A stretch of DNA of 29,359 bases from a virus. The notes under the pieces are model-generated. The model saw only the letters and a list, made by a program, of their open reading frames with translations, was not told the origin of the DNA and ran no database searches. This document shows, piece after piece, positions 20,821 through 28,436 of this stretch. Positions within the stretch are counted from its first letter, which is position 1, and every line of letters starts with the position of its first letter. The translations under genes were made by a program, and so were the position numbers. The stretch lies in the IMG/VR virus record IMGVR_UViG_3300035034_000918, positions 1 through 29,359 of that record; one strand, written 5' to 3'.

Positions 20821-20849
20821 AGCTTATCACAGAGTCTAGCTATTAGCAA
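20821..20849 (-). promoter_or_regulatory. Weak minus-strand promoter candidate
   Basis: -35 TTGCTA (20844-20849), 17-base spacer, -10 TAAGCT (20821-20826). The match is poor, but the position directly before hairpin copy B is as expected. It overlaps the end of the gene at 20836-21243. Confidence 0.35.
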
Positions 20850-21243
20850 GCACTCCAACCGATTCGAGATATCGCACTAGCTTGCGTCGGTTGATCCGGT
20901 TTGCATTGCTCCAGTCAGTAGCCGTCACTCGGAGCCGTTCCGCCCGCTTGGCATCGGTACACATTCGGATCGCTTTGAGCCACTTCGCTTCCATAGCCTC
21001 ACTAGGGGACTCTCCTCCTACGTCGTACCGCACCGCGTGGTTGCCGCGTGCGTGGAATCTATTGCGCTCAATAACCGCGTGCGCTCGCTTCTCGGCAGCC
21101 TTACCCGGTAATTGCTGCGTTCGGCTATTCTTTCGGCCAACCTTAGGGCGCGCGTCAAAGCCCGCTGTCAAGCTTGCGTCGACCTCGCTTCGTCGCGTCT
21201 TTGCTACCCGATCCAGACCATCGCCGTTGATTAGAATACCCAT
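20836..21243 (-). CDS. Basic hypothetical protein, first gene of the minus-strand zone
   Basis: The product is 135 residues from MGILINGDGLDRVAKTRRSE. The frame extends to 21396, but the promoter at 21307-21335 and leader hairpin copy C lie inside that extension, so ATG 21243 is chosen. The protein is Arg/Lys/Ala-rich (VGRKNSRTQQLPGKAAEKRA, KRAERLRVTATDWSNANRIN) and probably binds nucleic acid. As the first gene read from the control region it could be an early regulator, but no known fold is recognised. Confidence 0.6.
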   Translation of the reverse strand: MGILINGDGLDRVAKTRRSEVDASLTAGFDARPKVGRKNSRTQQLPGKAAEKRAHAVIERNRFHARGNHAVRYDVGGESPSEAMEAKWLKAIRMCTDAKRAERLRVTATDWSNANRINRRKLVRYLESVGVLANS

Positions 21244-21259
21244 CTCTCTCGCTCTCTCT

Positions 21260-21280
21260 GGTAGGCCGCTAGGCCGTACC
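21260..21280 (-). promoter_or_regulatory. Bulged leader hairpin, copy C
   Basis: On the minus strand: GGTA, bulged C, GGCC, loop TAGC, GGCC, TACC. Compared with copy B two stem pairs have changed on both sides (A-U to G-C and U-A to C-G), keeping the structure. Confidence 0.75.
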
Positions 21281-21306
21281 GTTATTCGTTTTCGTCGAGC
21301 AAGGGA

Positions 21307-21335
21307 ATCATGCCATAGGGAGTTTAGACTGTCAA
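21307..21335 (-). promoter_or_regulatory. Minus-strand sigma-70-like promoter
   Basis: -35 TTGACA (21330-21335), 17-base spacer, -10 CATGAT (21307-21312). The predicted start is about 20 bases before hairpin copy C and about 57 before the ATG at 21243. Confidence 0.65.
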
Positions 21336-21388
21336 GCATTATCGAATGGTTTTTAAACTCCAAAGGATAATAACACTCAGAAGTGTAC

Positions 21389-21405
21389 TGTGACATAATG
21401 TCTCA
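21389..21405. promoter_or_regulatory. GACA/TGTC dyad 1
   Basis: TGTGACATAATGTCTCA, nearly symmetrical, with core GACAT-A-ATGTC. A close copy, TGTGACAAAATGTCGCA, is at 21961-21977. Confidence 0.5.
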
Positions 21406-21701
21406 GACTAGACTTTTTATACTTTCTATAGGGTAGGTAGGGTCTGGGCGAACGTCGCGCACAAGCGATCCTAGGGAGTCTGAGAGCGTGCCGTTTCTGG
21501 CACAGTTTAGGCTATTGGGGCGTGGGTTCAGAGCGGGTGTATTGGCATGGTAACTGCCAATTGTTGGGGGGTGGGGTGGCTTAATCAGAGTGGAAACAAT
21601 GGGACCGCCCTGTGTTGCGTCTTAGCAGTCGTGAATGTGATATCGCGTCACAATTAGCGTGCTTTCGGTATCGTGAGACTCGATTCGTGAATTCGGAAAC
21701 G

Positions 21702-21715
21702 CGACAGTAATGTCG
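21702..21715. promoter_or_regulatory. GACA/TGTC dyad 2
   Basis: CGACAGTAATGTCG, perfect 5-bp arms with a four-base centre. Confidence 0.45.
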
Positions 21716-21775
21716 TATGAAGGGGAACCCCCCTTTTGTGGCGTTCAGAATTTCCACAAACGAACATGATTGTAG

Positions 21776-21811
21776 AGAGGCAATCTGTATTCCTTAGAGG
21801 CAACCTGTATT
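21776..21811 (+). repeat. 16-bp direct repeat, period 20
   Basis: AGAGGCAATCTGTATT (21776-21791) and AGAGGCAACCTGTATT (21796-21811) differ at one base and are spaced exactly 20 apart, close to two helical turns, as expected for tandem protein sites or an origin iteron. Confidence 0.6.
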
Positions 21812-21821
21812 TTTGTACGGA

Positions 21822-21849
21822 TTGAAACAAAGTTTCTAGGCAATAAAAT
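21822..21849 (+). promoter_or_regulatory. Plus-strand promoter candidate
   Basis: -35 TTGAAA (21822-21827), 16-base spacer, -10 TAAAAT (21844-21849), directly after the 20-bp-period repeat. It would give a transcript covering the AT-rich and folded segments before the gene at 22520. Confidence 0.45.
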
Positions 21850-21960
21850 TTCCCAAAAAAATATTATAAATGATCCGCCGTAAGGACATGAGCTTGGCAA
21901 AGCAATAAGCGTGGCGTTTAGGGTTGAGACCTAAGATCACTAATCTCCATCAAATTGATC

Positions 21961-21977
21961 TGTGACAAAATGTCGCA
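21961..21977. promoter_or_regulatory. GACA/TGTC dyad 3
   Basis: TGTGACAAAATGTCGCA; preceded by the 11-bp palindrome ATCAAATTGAT at 21949-21959. Confidence 0.5.
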
Positions 21978-22253
21978 ATTAAATAAAAGTCTCTCCTAAA
22001 ATACAACTATCCAAACGTCGCATTTGGTGAGAATGCAAGTTGTTGTCCGGCGGATAGAATTGGAAAGCTCATTTAGAAAGGTGAACGTCAGTCATGTAAA
22101 AGACTTGATTTCCATACTCAAAATATGATATTTAAGGCAAGCCTCAAGAGAACAAACGATCGGTTCCAATAGGTAATTAATCGAAACGTGATATTGATAT
22201 TTTTTACTTGGAAAAAATGTCGATATATAGTGTAGATGTGGTATTTATAGGAT

Positions 22254-22501
22254 GGTTGGATTTGGAGTTTGTTCGAAGATTTGTATGATTAGGAGGTGAT
22301 CGTTTAGAAGAAGCAAAGCTTCGTATCGTTCACCCCTCTTATGACCCACACCTTGGGGGTGTGGAGCAAAATAATCCAGAGGGTTCTCTCCAAATGATTT
22401 ATCCCTATCTATCCAATCTAAATGAGCGATGACGTACAAGATTCTTTGCGATCCTTCACGATCAACTTGGAGCAAACAGAGATCGCTCTATAGAGATAGG
22501 G
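22254..22501 (+). other. Folded leader or non-coding RNA candidate
   Basis: An extended anti-16S match, AGGAGGTGATC (22291-22301), has no start codon in range and is locked in a stem GGTGATCG (22295-22302) with CGTTCACC (22327-22334), one mismatch. Inside is GAAGC-AAA-GCTTC (22310-22322). Next comes CCACACC-TTGGG-GGTGTGG (22346-22364). Longer-range 8-bp matches are ATTTGGAG with CTCCAAAT (22260/22388), GGTTGGAT with ATCCAATC (22254/22411, one wobble) and CCCTATCT with AGATAGGG (22403/22494). The first two compete. The segment lies directly upstream of the right-hand operon. Confidence 0.45.
22467..22494 (+). promoter_or_regulatory. Weak plus-strand promoter candidate
   Basis: -35 TTGGAG (22467-22472), 16-base spacer, -10 TATAGA (22489-22494), with a start near 22501 before the gene at 22520. 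Match is modest. Confidence 0.3.
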
Positions 22502-22519
22502 TACAAGAGAAAGGAATTT

Positions 22520-22936
22520 ATGATTCAGTCTGAAATGCTAGAAGCACACAACTGTGATTGCATCTGCTCTGAATGCAACCCAGAGATTGATTGCGAGAAG
22601 ATCGCTCTCAGTTCAAAGGACTTCACTGAGTACAAAGAAAGGGTTCTTGAGAAGAAGAACAAGAAGAAGGCAAAGCCAACAGTCATCTTCAATGAATGGG
22701 AAGGTGTCGAAAGGGCTTTAAGGGAAGTCTTTCCTTCTGAGAGTAAAACTGGATTTAACATTGAAGTAAAAGATGTTGAAGACGTAATGGATGTACTCAA
22801 CACCACTTCAGTGATCGCAATTGATATGATTTGCCAGGACGCAATCGATCTTCCTGCTATCCGCCAACAGGCATCTACAAAGAGGTTGTCCAGTGAAAAG
22901 CTTTCTGGTGGATTACGTCATGACGGAGCAGAGTAA
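22520..22936 (+). CDS. Hypothetical protein, first gene of the virion operon
   Basis: The product is 138 residues starting MIQSEMLEAHNCDCICSECN; AAAGGAATTT precedes the ATG. The N-terminal cysteines (CDCICSEC, then C) could hold a zinc. A Lys-rich helix (ERVLEKKNKKKAKP) and an acidic region follow (VKDVEDVMDVLNTTSV). It overlaps the next gene by 44 bases. No family is recognised; it sits where small packaging-associated genes often lie. Confidence 0.58.
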   Translation: MIQSEMLEAHNCDCICSECNPEIDCEKIALSSKDFTEYKERVLEKKNKKKAKPTVIFNEWEGVERALREVFPSESKTGFNIEVKDVEDVMDVLNTTSVIAIDMICQDAIDLPAIRQQASTKRLSSEKLSGGLRHDGAE

Positions 22937-23081
22937 GAAGGATGCAGAGACCCAAAACTTATTCATGTATTCAGCGGAGATTGAGGCCGAATCGTTTGAG
23001 AAAGCAGAACGGGTGCTTTCCGCAATCAAGTCCACTGGCATATTGGTTGGGGAAGTTGTTTCTTTAGACGAACCAAGTTAA
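22893..23081 (+). CDS. Small hypothetical protein (GTG start)
   Basis: The product is 62 residues from a GTG at 22893 with AGAGG seven bases upstream. KSFLVDYVMTEQSK, then FMYSAEIEAESFEKAERVLS, then GILVGEVVSLD looks like a small ferredoxin-like alpha/beta unit found in many phage proteins. It overlaps the upstream gene by 44 bases. Function is unknown. Confidence 0.58.
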   Translation: MKSFLVDYVMTEQSKKDAETQNLFMYSAEIEAESFEKAERVLSAIKSTGILVGEVVSLDEPS

Positions 23082-23119
23082 CCTGATGCTTCTCATTCTA
23101 TTGAATAGGATGCACCAGA

Positions 23120-24679
23120 TTGCCTAACTCCACGTCTTACACAAAAAGAGAGCCTGACCTTAGTCAGTACGCAGGCAAGCTAGGTCAATTAGATGACGAG
23201 TCTCTAAGTGAAGTCCAAAAGCTTCTAGACCGAATCAGGGCTCTCGACCTCAGGCAATCCGCCCAAGAAGATTTTCTCACATTTGCAAAGCGTGTCTGGC
23301 CTGAGTTCATAGAAGGCAACCACCATGCGATCATGGCTGACGCCTTCAATCGAATCAAAAGCGGTAAACTCAAAAGACTGATCGTGTGTATGCCTCCACG
23401 GCACACCAAGTCTGAGTTCGCTTCGTTTCTTCTTCCTGCTTGGTTCTTGGGAAACCAACCTAAAAAGAAGATCATCCAAGCCACCCATACGGCTGACCTC
23501 GCCAAATCATTTGGCTTGAAGGTCAAAGATCTCATCGACAACGACCCTATCTACGAAGAGATTTTCCCTGGCGTCAAACTCAAGAAGGACGAGAAGGCCA
23601 GTGGTAAGTGGAGAACCAACCAAAAAGGCGAGTACTTTGCTGTCGGCGTGAATGGTGCAATCGCAGGTCGTGGTGCTGACCTCTGTATCATCGATGATCC
23701 TCACGCAGAGAAGGATGTCCTGACATCCAACGACAAGGCTGCGTTCGACACAGCCTATGACTGGTATCTCACTGGTCCTCGTCAGCGCCTCCAGCCCAAT
23801 GCGGCGATCGTGATCGTGATGACTCGCTGGTCCAAGATGGATCTGTGCGGGAAGATCCTGGCGAAAGCCAAAGCGGACGGTGAGCTAGAAGAATGGGAAG
23901 TGATCGAGTTCCCGGCGATCCTGAATGAGGACTCGGACACTCCGCTGCCTGTCTGGCCTGGGTTCTGGTCTCTCAAGGAGCTGACCAAGCTCAAGAAGGA
24001 ACTTCCGATCCAGAGATGGTCTGCACAGTATCAACAGAACCCAACTGCCTCTACTTCGTCTGTGATCAAAAGAGAATGGTGGAAGCCCTGGAAAGAACCT
24101 CGGCCACCGCATTGCTCGATCGTGATCCAGTCTTGGGATACGTCCTTCTCTTCTAAGGACTCAGCCGACCCCTCCGCGTGCATCGAGCTGGGGGTGTTTG
24201 ATATGGAAGGCCCTAATGGTCGTCCTCAGGCTAACGTGATCCTTCTCGATGGGTTCCAAAAGAGAATGGAGTTCCCTGAACTTAAAGCAGAGGCATACAG
24301 TCGTTACAAAAGAAAACAGCCTGACATAGTTTTAATTGAAACGAAGTCTACGGGTATGCCTCTTGTGCAAGAGCTTCGCATGAGAGGAGTTCCGATTCAG
24401 GAGTTCGGTGGATCAACGCGAGGCAACGATAAAGTTGTTCGCGTTAACTCGATCGCTGACTTATTTTCCAGCGGGGTGGTCTGGTATCCAGAAGGCAAGA
24501 AGTTTGCAGAAGAAGTGATTGAACAGTTTGCTGACTTTCCTGCCAACTCAAGCAATGACGACTATGTAGACGCCATGACACAAGCCCTCATTCGGTTCAG
24601 GCGTGGGGGTCTTATTCCTTTGGACACAGACTACGAAGAAGAAGATGACTTTGAGCCTGTGAACGCCGCTTACTATTAA
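23120..24679 (+). CDS. terL: Terminase large subunit
   Basis: The product is 519 residues. The only usable start upstream of the conserved part is the TTG at 23120 with AGGA nine bases before it; the frame is closed by a TGA at 23102. ATPase motifs are MPPRHTKS (91-98, Walker A type) and LCIIDDP (188-194, Walker B), with MTRWS (234-238) as coupling motif. The nuclease has Asp340 in QSWDTSF, Glu407 in LIETKS and Asp481/Asp484 in NDDYVDAM. It powers DNA packaging and cuts the concatemer. The small-subunit candidate is far away at 16024. Confidence 0.95.
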   Translation: MPNSTSYTKREPDLSQYAGKLGQLDDESLSEVQKLLDRIRALDLRQSAQEDFLTFAKRVWPEFIEGNHHAIMADAFNRIKSGKLKRLIVCMPPRHTKSEFASFLLPAWFLGNQPKKKIIQATHTADLAKSFGLKVKDLIDNDPIYEEIFPGVKLKKDEKASGKWRTNQKGEYFAVGVNGAIAGRGADLCIIDDPHAEKDVLTSNDKAAFDTAYDWYLTGPRQRLQPNAAIVIVMTRWSKMDLCGKILAKAKADGELEEWEVIEFPAILNEDSDTPLPVWPGFWSLKELTKLKKELPIQRWSAQYQQNPTASTSSVIKREWWKPWKEPRPPHCSIVIQSWDTSFSSKDSADPSACIELGVFDMEGPNGRPQANVILLDGFQKRMEFPELKAEAYSRYKRKQPDIVLIETKSTGMPLVQELRMRGVPIQEFGGSTRGNDKVVRVNSIADLFSSGVVWYPEGKKFAEEVIEQFADFPANSSNDDYVDAMTQALIRFRRGGLIPLDTDYEEEDDFEPVNAAYY

Positions 24680-24697
24680 GACAAGGATTCATAATAA

Positions 24698-25084
24698 ATG
24701 AAAGTCTTTACATCAAAGAGACAAGAAGTGGAAGCAATTCAGTTCAACAGCATGGACGACGTGGACGAGCTGATGGACTTCGATCCTCGCATCCAGTGGC
24801 TGAACAGCAAACAGAACTGTATTGCCTTCAAGGAACATGCAAACACTTTTCCGCTTCGAGCGGGAAGCTGGTTCGTCAAATTCCCTTCCGGCCAAGCGCA
24901 TGTGCTTTCCGACCAACAGATGGAAGATGGCTTCGAAATTATCACTGCTTCCAAGGGCGGAATGCGAAAGAAGAAGTCAGAACCCACAGTTGAAAAGCCT
25001 GATCTGTATATGCCCAAGGCGGTCAGAGACGCAGTCAACGTTCCCGGCATTCCCGAAGACATGCTGGGCGGTGAGGGAGACTGA
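24698..25084 (+). CDS. Phage hypothetical protein (EAIQF type)
   Basis: The product is 128 residues. VEAIQFNSMDDVDELMDF, then FPLRAGSWFVKFPSGQAHVL, then SDQQMEDGFEII matches the very common small phage protein with an initial 'vEAvqf', a central 'V--GDW-V---dG-v-vls' and a final 'F---Y'. A basic, low-complexity C-terminus follows. It lies between terminase and portal genes. The function of the family is not established. Confidence 0.65.
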   Translation: MKVFTSKRQEVEAIQFNSMDDVDELMDFDPRIQWLNSKQNCIAFKEHANTFPLRAGSWFVKFPSGQAHVLSDQQMEDGFEIITASKGGMRKKKSEPTVEKPDLYMPKAVRDAVNVPGIPEDMLGGEGD

Positions 25085-25086
25085 TC

Positions 25087-27654
25087 ATGGCAGTCGACAA
25101 GTCTATCTCAGTACCTTTGCCTGGAGATCCACCCCTGCCGAACGGAGAGATGGACTCGTTCTTGATTCCGCCGGAACCAACGGATTCAATCGATCCTGAC
25201 ATCGTCATCGAAGACACGGACGATGGTGGGATCATGATCGACTTCGATCCTTCCGAGGAAAGACTTGCCGATGTAGATGAAAACTTTGCAGTTAATCTTG
25301 CTGAGTTTCTTGACGAATCCTACTTGAATGAACTCTCGTCAAACTTAAAAAGAAAGTTTGATTCTGATAAGTCTTCCCGTTCTGAGTGGGAAGAGATGTA
25401 CGAAGAAGGCCTTGAGCTTTTGGGTCTCAAGATCGAGAAGCGCACTGAGCCTTGGGTGGGTGCATCAGGCGTAACGCATCCCATCTTGACCGAAGCAGTC
25501 GTTGACTTTCAGAGTCAAGCGATCGGAGAGATCTTTCCAGAGGGTGGTCCTGTCAGAACCAAGATGGTCGGAGAGGACAGCTCCAAGAAAACAAGGCAGG
25601 GGCTTCGCGTAGAGCATCACATGAACTGGATGGTCACCGAAGAGATGGTCGAATACCAAGAAGAGATGGATCGACTCCTCTTTGCACTGCCCTGTGCAGG
25701 CTCTGCGTTCAAGAAAAGCTACTGGGACACGGATCAAAACCGCATTGTCTCTGTCTTTGTTCCGGCGGAAGATCTGGTAGTCAATTTTGGTGCGACTTCT
25801 CTTAAGACATCGACTCGATGTTCAGAGATTATGCGCAAAGATGGCAACTGGATACGTCGAAGGCAGGTCTCTGGGTTCTATCGTGACGTAGATCTTCAAG
25901 CAGTTGACTCTGAAAGGACTTCACTTAAGGAAAAGCAGTCCGAAACCAGTGGTGAACGAGCCCAGACAGACGATGACGACACCTACACCTTGGTTGAAAT
26001 GCATGTAAACCTCGACATTGAAGGGTACGAAGACCAAATTGAAGGTCAAGACACAGGAATTGCCCTTCCCTATGTCGTCACTTTCGATACAGGCTCCAAC
26101 GAAGTGCTTTCAATCTACCGAAACTGGATGCCAGACGACACTTCCAAGCAAAAACGAGACCACTACACCCACTACCAATACATTCCGGGCTTTGGTTTCT
26201 ACGGATTGGGCCTGATTCACCTTATGGGTGGCCTAGCAAAGGGTGCAACGTCCATGTTGCGCCAGTTGATCGACGCTGGAACGATTTCCAACCTTCCTTC
26301 GGGCTTCAAATCGCGTGGATTGCGCGTAACAGGCGGCTCAACACCGCTTGCGCCCGGTGAATTCCGAGATGTGGACGTTCCTGCCGGGAAAATCAGCGAT
26401 AACCTGATGGCTTTGCCGTACAAAGAGCCCTCGAACGTACTTTTGCAGCTACTGGGCATGATTACCGAGGAAGGAAGACGTTTTTCCAGCTCGATGGACA
26501 TCAGCATGGGCAATATGAACCAAGAAACGCCTGTCGGGACGACATTGGCGCTCTTGGAACGCACCATGAAGGTGATGACGGCCATTCAACGCAGACTTCA
26601 CCGATCTTTGAAGGATGAATTCAAGATCATGGTTGAAATTCTGCAAGGTCAGCCAAATAAGGTCTATCCCTACGAGGTTGAAGACGAAGATCCTTCGATC
26701 ATGCAGTCTGACTTTGATAGTCGCATCGATGTCATCCCTGTTTCTGATCCGAACGCTTCAACGTCTAGTCATCGCATCATGAAAGGGCAGACTGCTCTTC
26801 AGATGTTTGCAATGGCTCCTCAAGGGATCATGGACCCGAAGCCTTTGTTCAGGTGGGCGCTTGAGCAGATGGATATTCCGGGTGCCAGAGATGTTATCCC
26901 CCTAGAGTCAGACCTCACACCCACAGACCCGATTACAGAGAACATGGCGATCCTGACAGGCTCTCCAATCAAAGCATTCATTCATCAAGACCACCAAGCG
27001 CACATCCAGACACACATGCTTGGGATGCAAGATCCAAAGGTCCAGGGAATCCTGGCGAACTCGCCTCAGTCGCAGGTTTCGTTTTCTGCCATGATGGCGC
27101 ACGTCACTGAGCATGTGGCTTACCAGTATCGATCCGAGATCGAGCAATCTCTTGGCACCCAGCTTCCGCCGGAAGGTGAAGAGCTTCCTCCTGAGATTGA
27201 AGCAGAGTACTCACGCCTTGTGGCTCAAGCTGCAACCAAGCTCTTTGAGCGAAACACTGCTGAGCAGAAAATGGCTGAGAACGAACAGCTCCTTGAAGAT
27301 CCGATGATGCAGATTCGGAACAAGGAACTTGAGATCTCCAAGATGAAGGAAGAAGGCAAGCTGATGCTTGGCATCGAGCGCCTTGGTTTGGATAAAGCAA
27401 AGCTTTACCAGAAGGATGAGTCTGAAGACCAAGATCGAACCCAGAAAGCAATCAGTAACACTGAGCGCGCAGCAATGGACATGCTGGGGAACATCATTGA
27501 AGCAGCCTCAAGAACGGAAGAGCTTGATAGTCGAGAGCGTTTATCTCTACTTGAGTCCATGATGGACAACGCATCTGCGGAAGCAAAGAGTATTTCCGAA
27601 GAGCGTGAACGCAAAGCTAAACTTGTAGAAGGAAGATTCAATGAAGAGAGATGA
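25087..27654 (+). CDS. Portal protein
   Basis: The product is 855 residues, GGGAG before ATG 25087. KSSRSEWEEMYEEGLELLGL, then EPWVGASGVTHPILTEAVVD, then LPCAGSAFKKSYWDTDQNRI and VFVPAEDLVVNFGATSLKT match a portal family seen in podophage-like and other marine-type tailed phages. The C-terminal 180 residues form long helices (EISKMKEEGKLMLGIERLGL and onwards), fitting the helical barrel of large portals. It forms the dodecameric DNA gate at the capsid vertex. Placement after terminase and before scaffold agrees. Confidence 0.9.
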   Translation: MAVDKSISVPLPGDPPLPNGEMDSFLIPPEPTDSIDPDIVIEDTDDGGIMIDFDPSEERLADVDENFAVNLAEFLDESYLNELSSNLKRKFDSDKSSRSEWEEMYEEGLELLGLKIEKRTEPWVGASGVTHPILTEAVVDFQSQAIGEIFPEGGPVRTKMVGEDSSKKTRQGLRVEHHMNWMVTEEMVEYQEEMDRLLFALPCAGSAFKKSYWDTDQNRIVSVFVPAEDLVVNFGATSLKTSTRCSEIMRKDGNWIRRRQVSGFYRDVDLQAVDSERTSLKEKQSETSGERAQTDDDDTYTLVEMHVNLDIEGYEDQIEGQDTGIALPYVVTFDTGSNEVLSIYRNWMPDDTSKQKRDHYTHYQYIPGFGFYGLGLIHLMGGLAKGATSMLRQLIDAGTISNLPSGFKSRGLRVTGGSTPLAPGEFRDVDVPAGKISDNLMALPYKEPSNVLLQLLGMITEEGRRFSSSMDISMGNMNQETPVGTTLALLERTMKVMTAIQRRLHRSLKDEFKIMVEILQGQPNKVYPYEVEDEDPSIMQSDFDSRIDVIPVSDPNASTSSHRIMKGQTALQMFAMAPQGIMDPKPLFRWALEQMDIPGARDVIPLESDLTPTDPITENMAILTGSPIKAFIHQDHQAHIQTHMLGMQDPKVQGILANSPQSQVSFSAMMAHVTEHVAYQYRSEIEQSLGTQLPPEGEELPPEIEAEYSRLVAQAATKLFERNTAEQKMAENEQLLEDPMMQIRNKELEISKMKEEGKLMLGIERLGLDKAKLYQKDESEDQDRTQKAISNTERAAMDMLGNIIEAASRTEELDSRERLSLLESMMDNASAEAKSISEERERKAKLVEGRFNEER

Positions 27655-27814
27655 AGTAGCAGCGTCGATACTAGGTGGTCTTCTCTCAGGCTCTGATCCT
27701 GGGTACAGGATTGGGAGAGGGTTGGAGAAAGCAGTTGAAGACTCACTGAAAGCAGCAGATGCTTTTCTTGATTACTTGAAAAATGAAGGAAAGAAATGAA
27801 AGCAGGCTGGGATA
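27641..27814 (+). CDS. Small hypothetical protein after the portal gene
   Basis: A 57-codon frame starting MKRDEVAASILGGLLSGSDP overlaps the portal stop by 14 bases; AAGGAAGATTCA precedes the ATG. The rest is helical (GLEKAVEDSLKAADAFLDYL). It fills a gap otherwise lacking a gene in a tightly packed operon and ends six bases before the next start. Function is unknown. Confidence 0.55.
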
Positions 27815-27819
27815 ACTGA

Positions 27820-28026
27820 ATGAACGTTACTGAACTACAGCGCTTGTTTCACAAAGAGGTAGAAGAGCAAATTAAGTCTTCTTCTGAATACCTCATGGGT
27901 GGAGGAGCCGAAGACCACGGTCAGTATTTGGGACTCGTGGGCAAATTAACCGGACTGAAACTTGCCCAAACAGTAATCGATCAAATCATTAATGATTGGA
28001 TTCGCAACCAAGGAGAGGATGAATAA
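27820..28026 (+). CDS. Small conserved-type protein in the capsid operon
   Basis: The product is 68 residues, starting MNVTELQRLFHKEVEEQIKS. YLGLVGKLTGLKLAQTVIDQ is a segment typical of small helical phage proteins encoded beside portal and capsid genes. Ribosome binding is weak (GGGATAACTGA), suggesting coupling with the upstream gene. The stop is two bases before the next start. Function is unknown. Confidence 0.6.
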   Translation: MNVTELQRLFHKEVEEQIKSSSEYLMGGGAEDHGQYLGLVGKLTGLKLAQTVIDQIINDWIRNQGEDE

Positions 28027-28028
28027 GA

Positions 28029-28433
28029 ATGTCAAAGGATATTCAGTACGACACGGAGGCAGTGGATACTGCAAAGAAGAAAGGGAAGTATGCTTCTCAG
28101 CTACCTCAGCCCTCTGGCTACATGATGCTGTTGGCTCTTCCTGAAATGAAAGAAGAAACGGCTGGTGGGATTGTTATTCCAGAGTCTCGTCTTTTTGATG
28201 AGCAGTCTGCTTCTGTTGTAGGCATGGTTATCAAGATGGGCTCAGATTGTTATCTCGATGAGAAGCGATTCCCAACTGGACCTTGGTGCAAAGAAGGGGA
28301 CTGGGTGATGATCAAGTCCTACGGAGGGAACCGAGTTTCAATTCACGGCAAAGAATTTCGGCTGATCTCTGACGATAACATTATGGCCGTAGTAGAAGAT
28401 CCGCGCGGCGTAGCGCGGGTTTCGGGGAGCTAA
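28029..28433 (+). CDS. GroES-type co-chaperonin
   Basis: The product is 134 residues. QPSGYMMLLALPEMKEETAG, GIVIPESRLFDEQSASVVGM and VIKMG follow the GroES order: opening strand, the mobile-loop region (EETAGGIVIP) and a central beta barrel; the tail KEGDWVMIKSYGGNRVSIHG, then FRLISDDNIMAVVED completes it. It should cap host GroEL and help fold capsid proteins, like T4 gp31. It sits between portal and scaffold genes, as expected for such a role. Confidence 0.85.
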   Translation: MSKDIQYDTEAVDTAKKKGKYASQLPQPSGYMMLLALPEMKEETAGGIVIPESRLFDEQSASVVGMVIKMGSDCYLDEKRFPTGPWCKEGDWVMIKSYGGNRVSIHGKEFRLISDDNIMAVVEDPRGVARVSGS

Positions 28434-28436
28434 TTT

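Larger units (their letters stand above)
21397..22519. other. Gene-free 1.1-kb control region
   Basis: No credible gene is present on either strand between the divergent genes. The left half is G-rich with short perfect hairpins: GTGCC/GGCAC (21488-21503), ATTGGCA/TGCCAAT (21541-21561), TGTGA/TCACA (21636-21652) and AAGGGG/CCCCTT followed by TT (21720-21737). Around 21820-22260 it is strongly AT-rich. The right part holds a folded segment (22254-22501). Replication origin, early control region, or both are possible; no convincing DnaA box was seen. Confidence 0.55.

Noticed and set aside
21562-21580. G-quadruplex in the G-rich tract
   Set aside because: Too few separate G-runs of adequate length lie close together.
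21740-21775. DnaA box near TTTCCACAA
   Set aside because: Two or more mismatches to the usual nine-base box and no clustering.
22245-22475. 76-codon minus-strand frame in the control region
   Set aside because: It needs a TTG start, has no ribosome binding site and no ATG, and part of it coincides with a perfect hairpin, so a non-coding role fits better.
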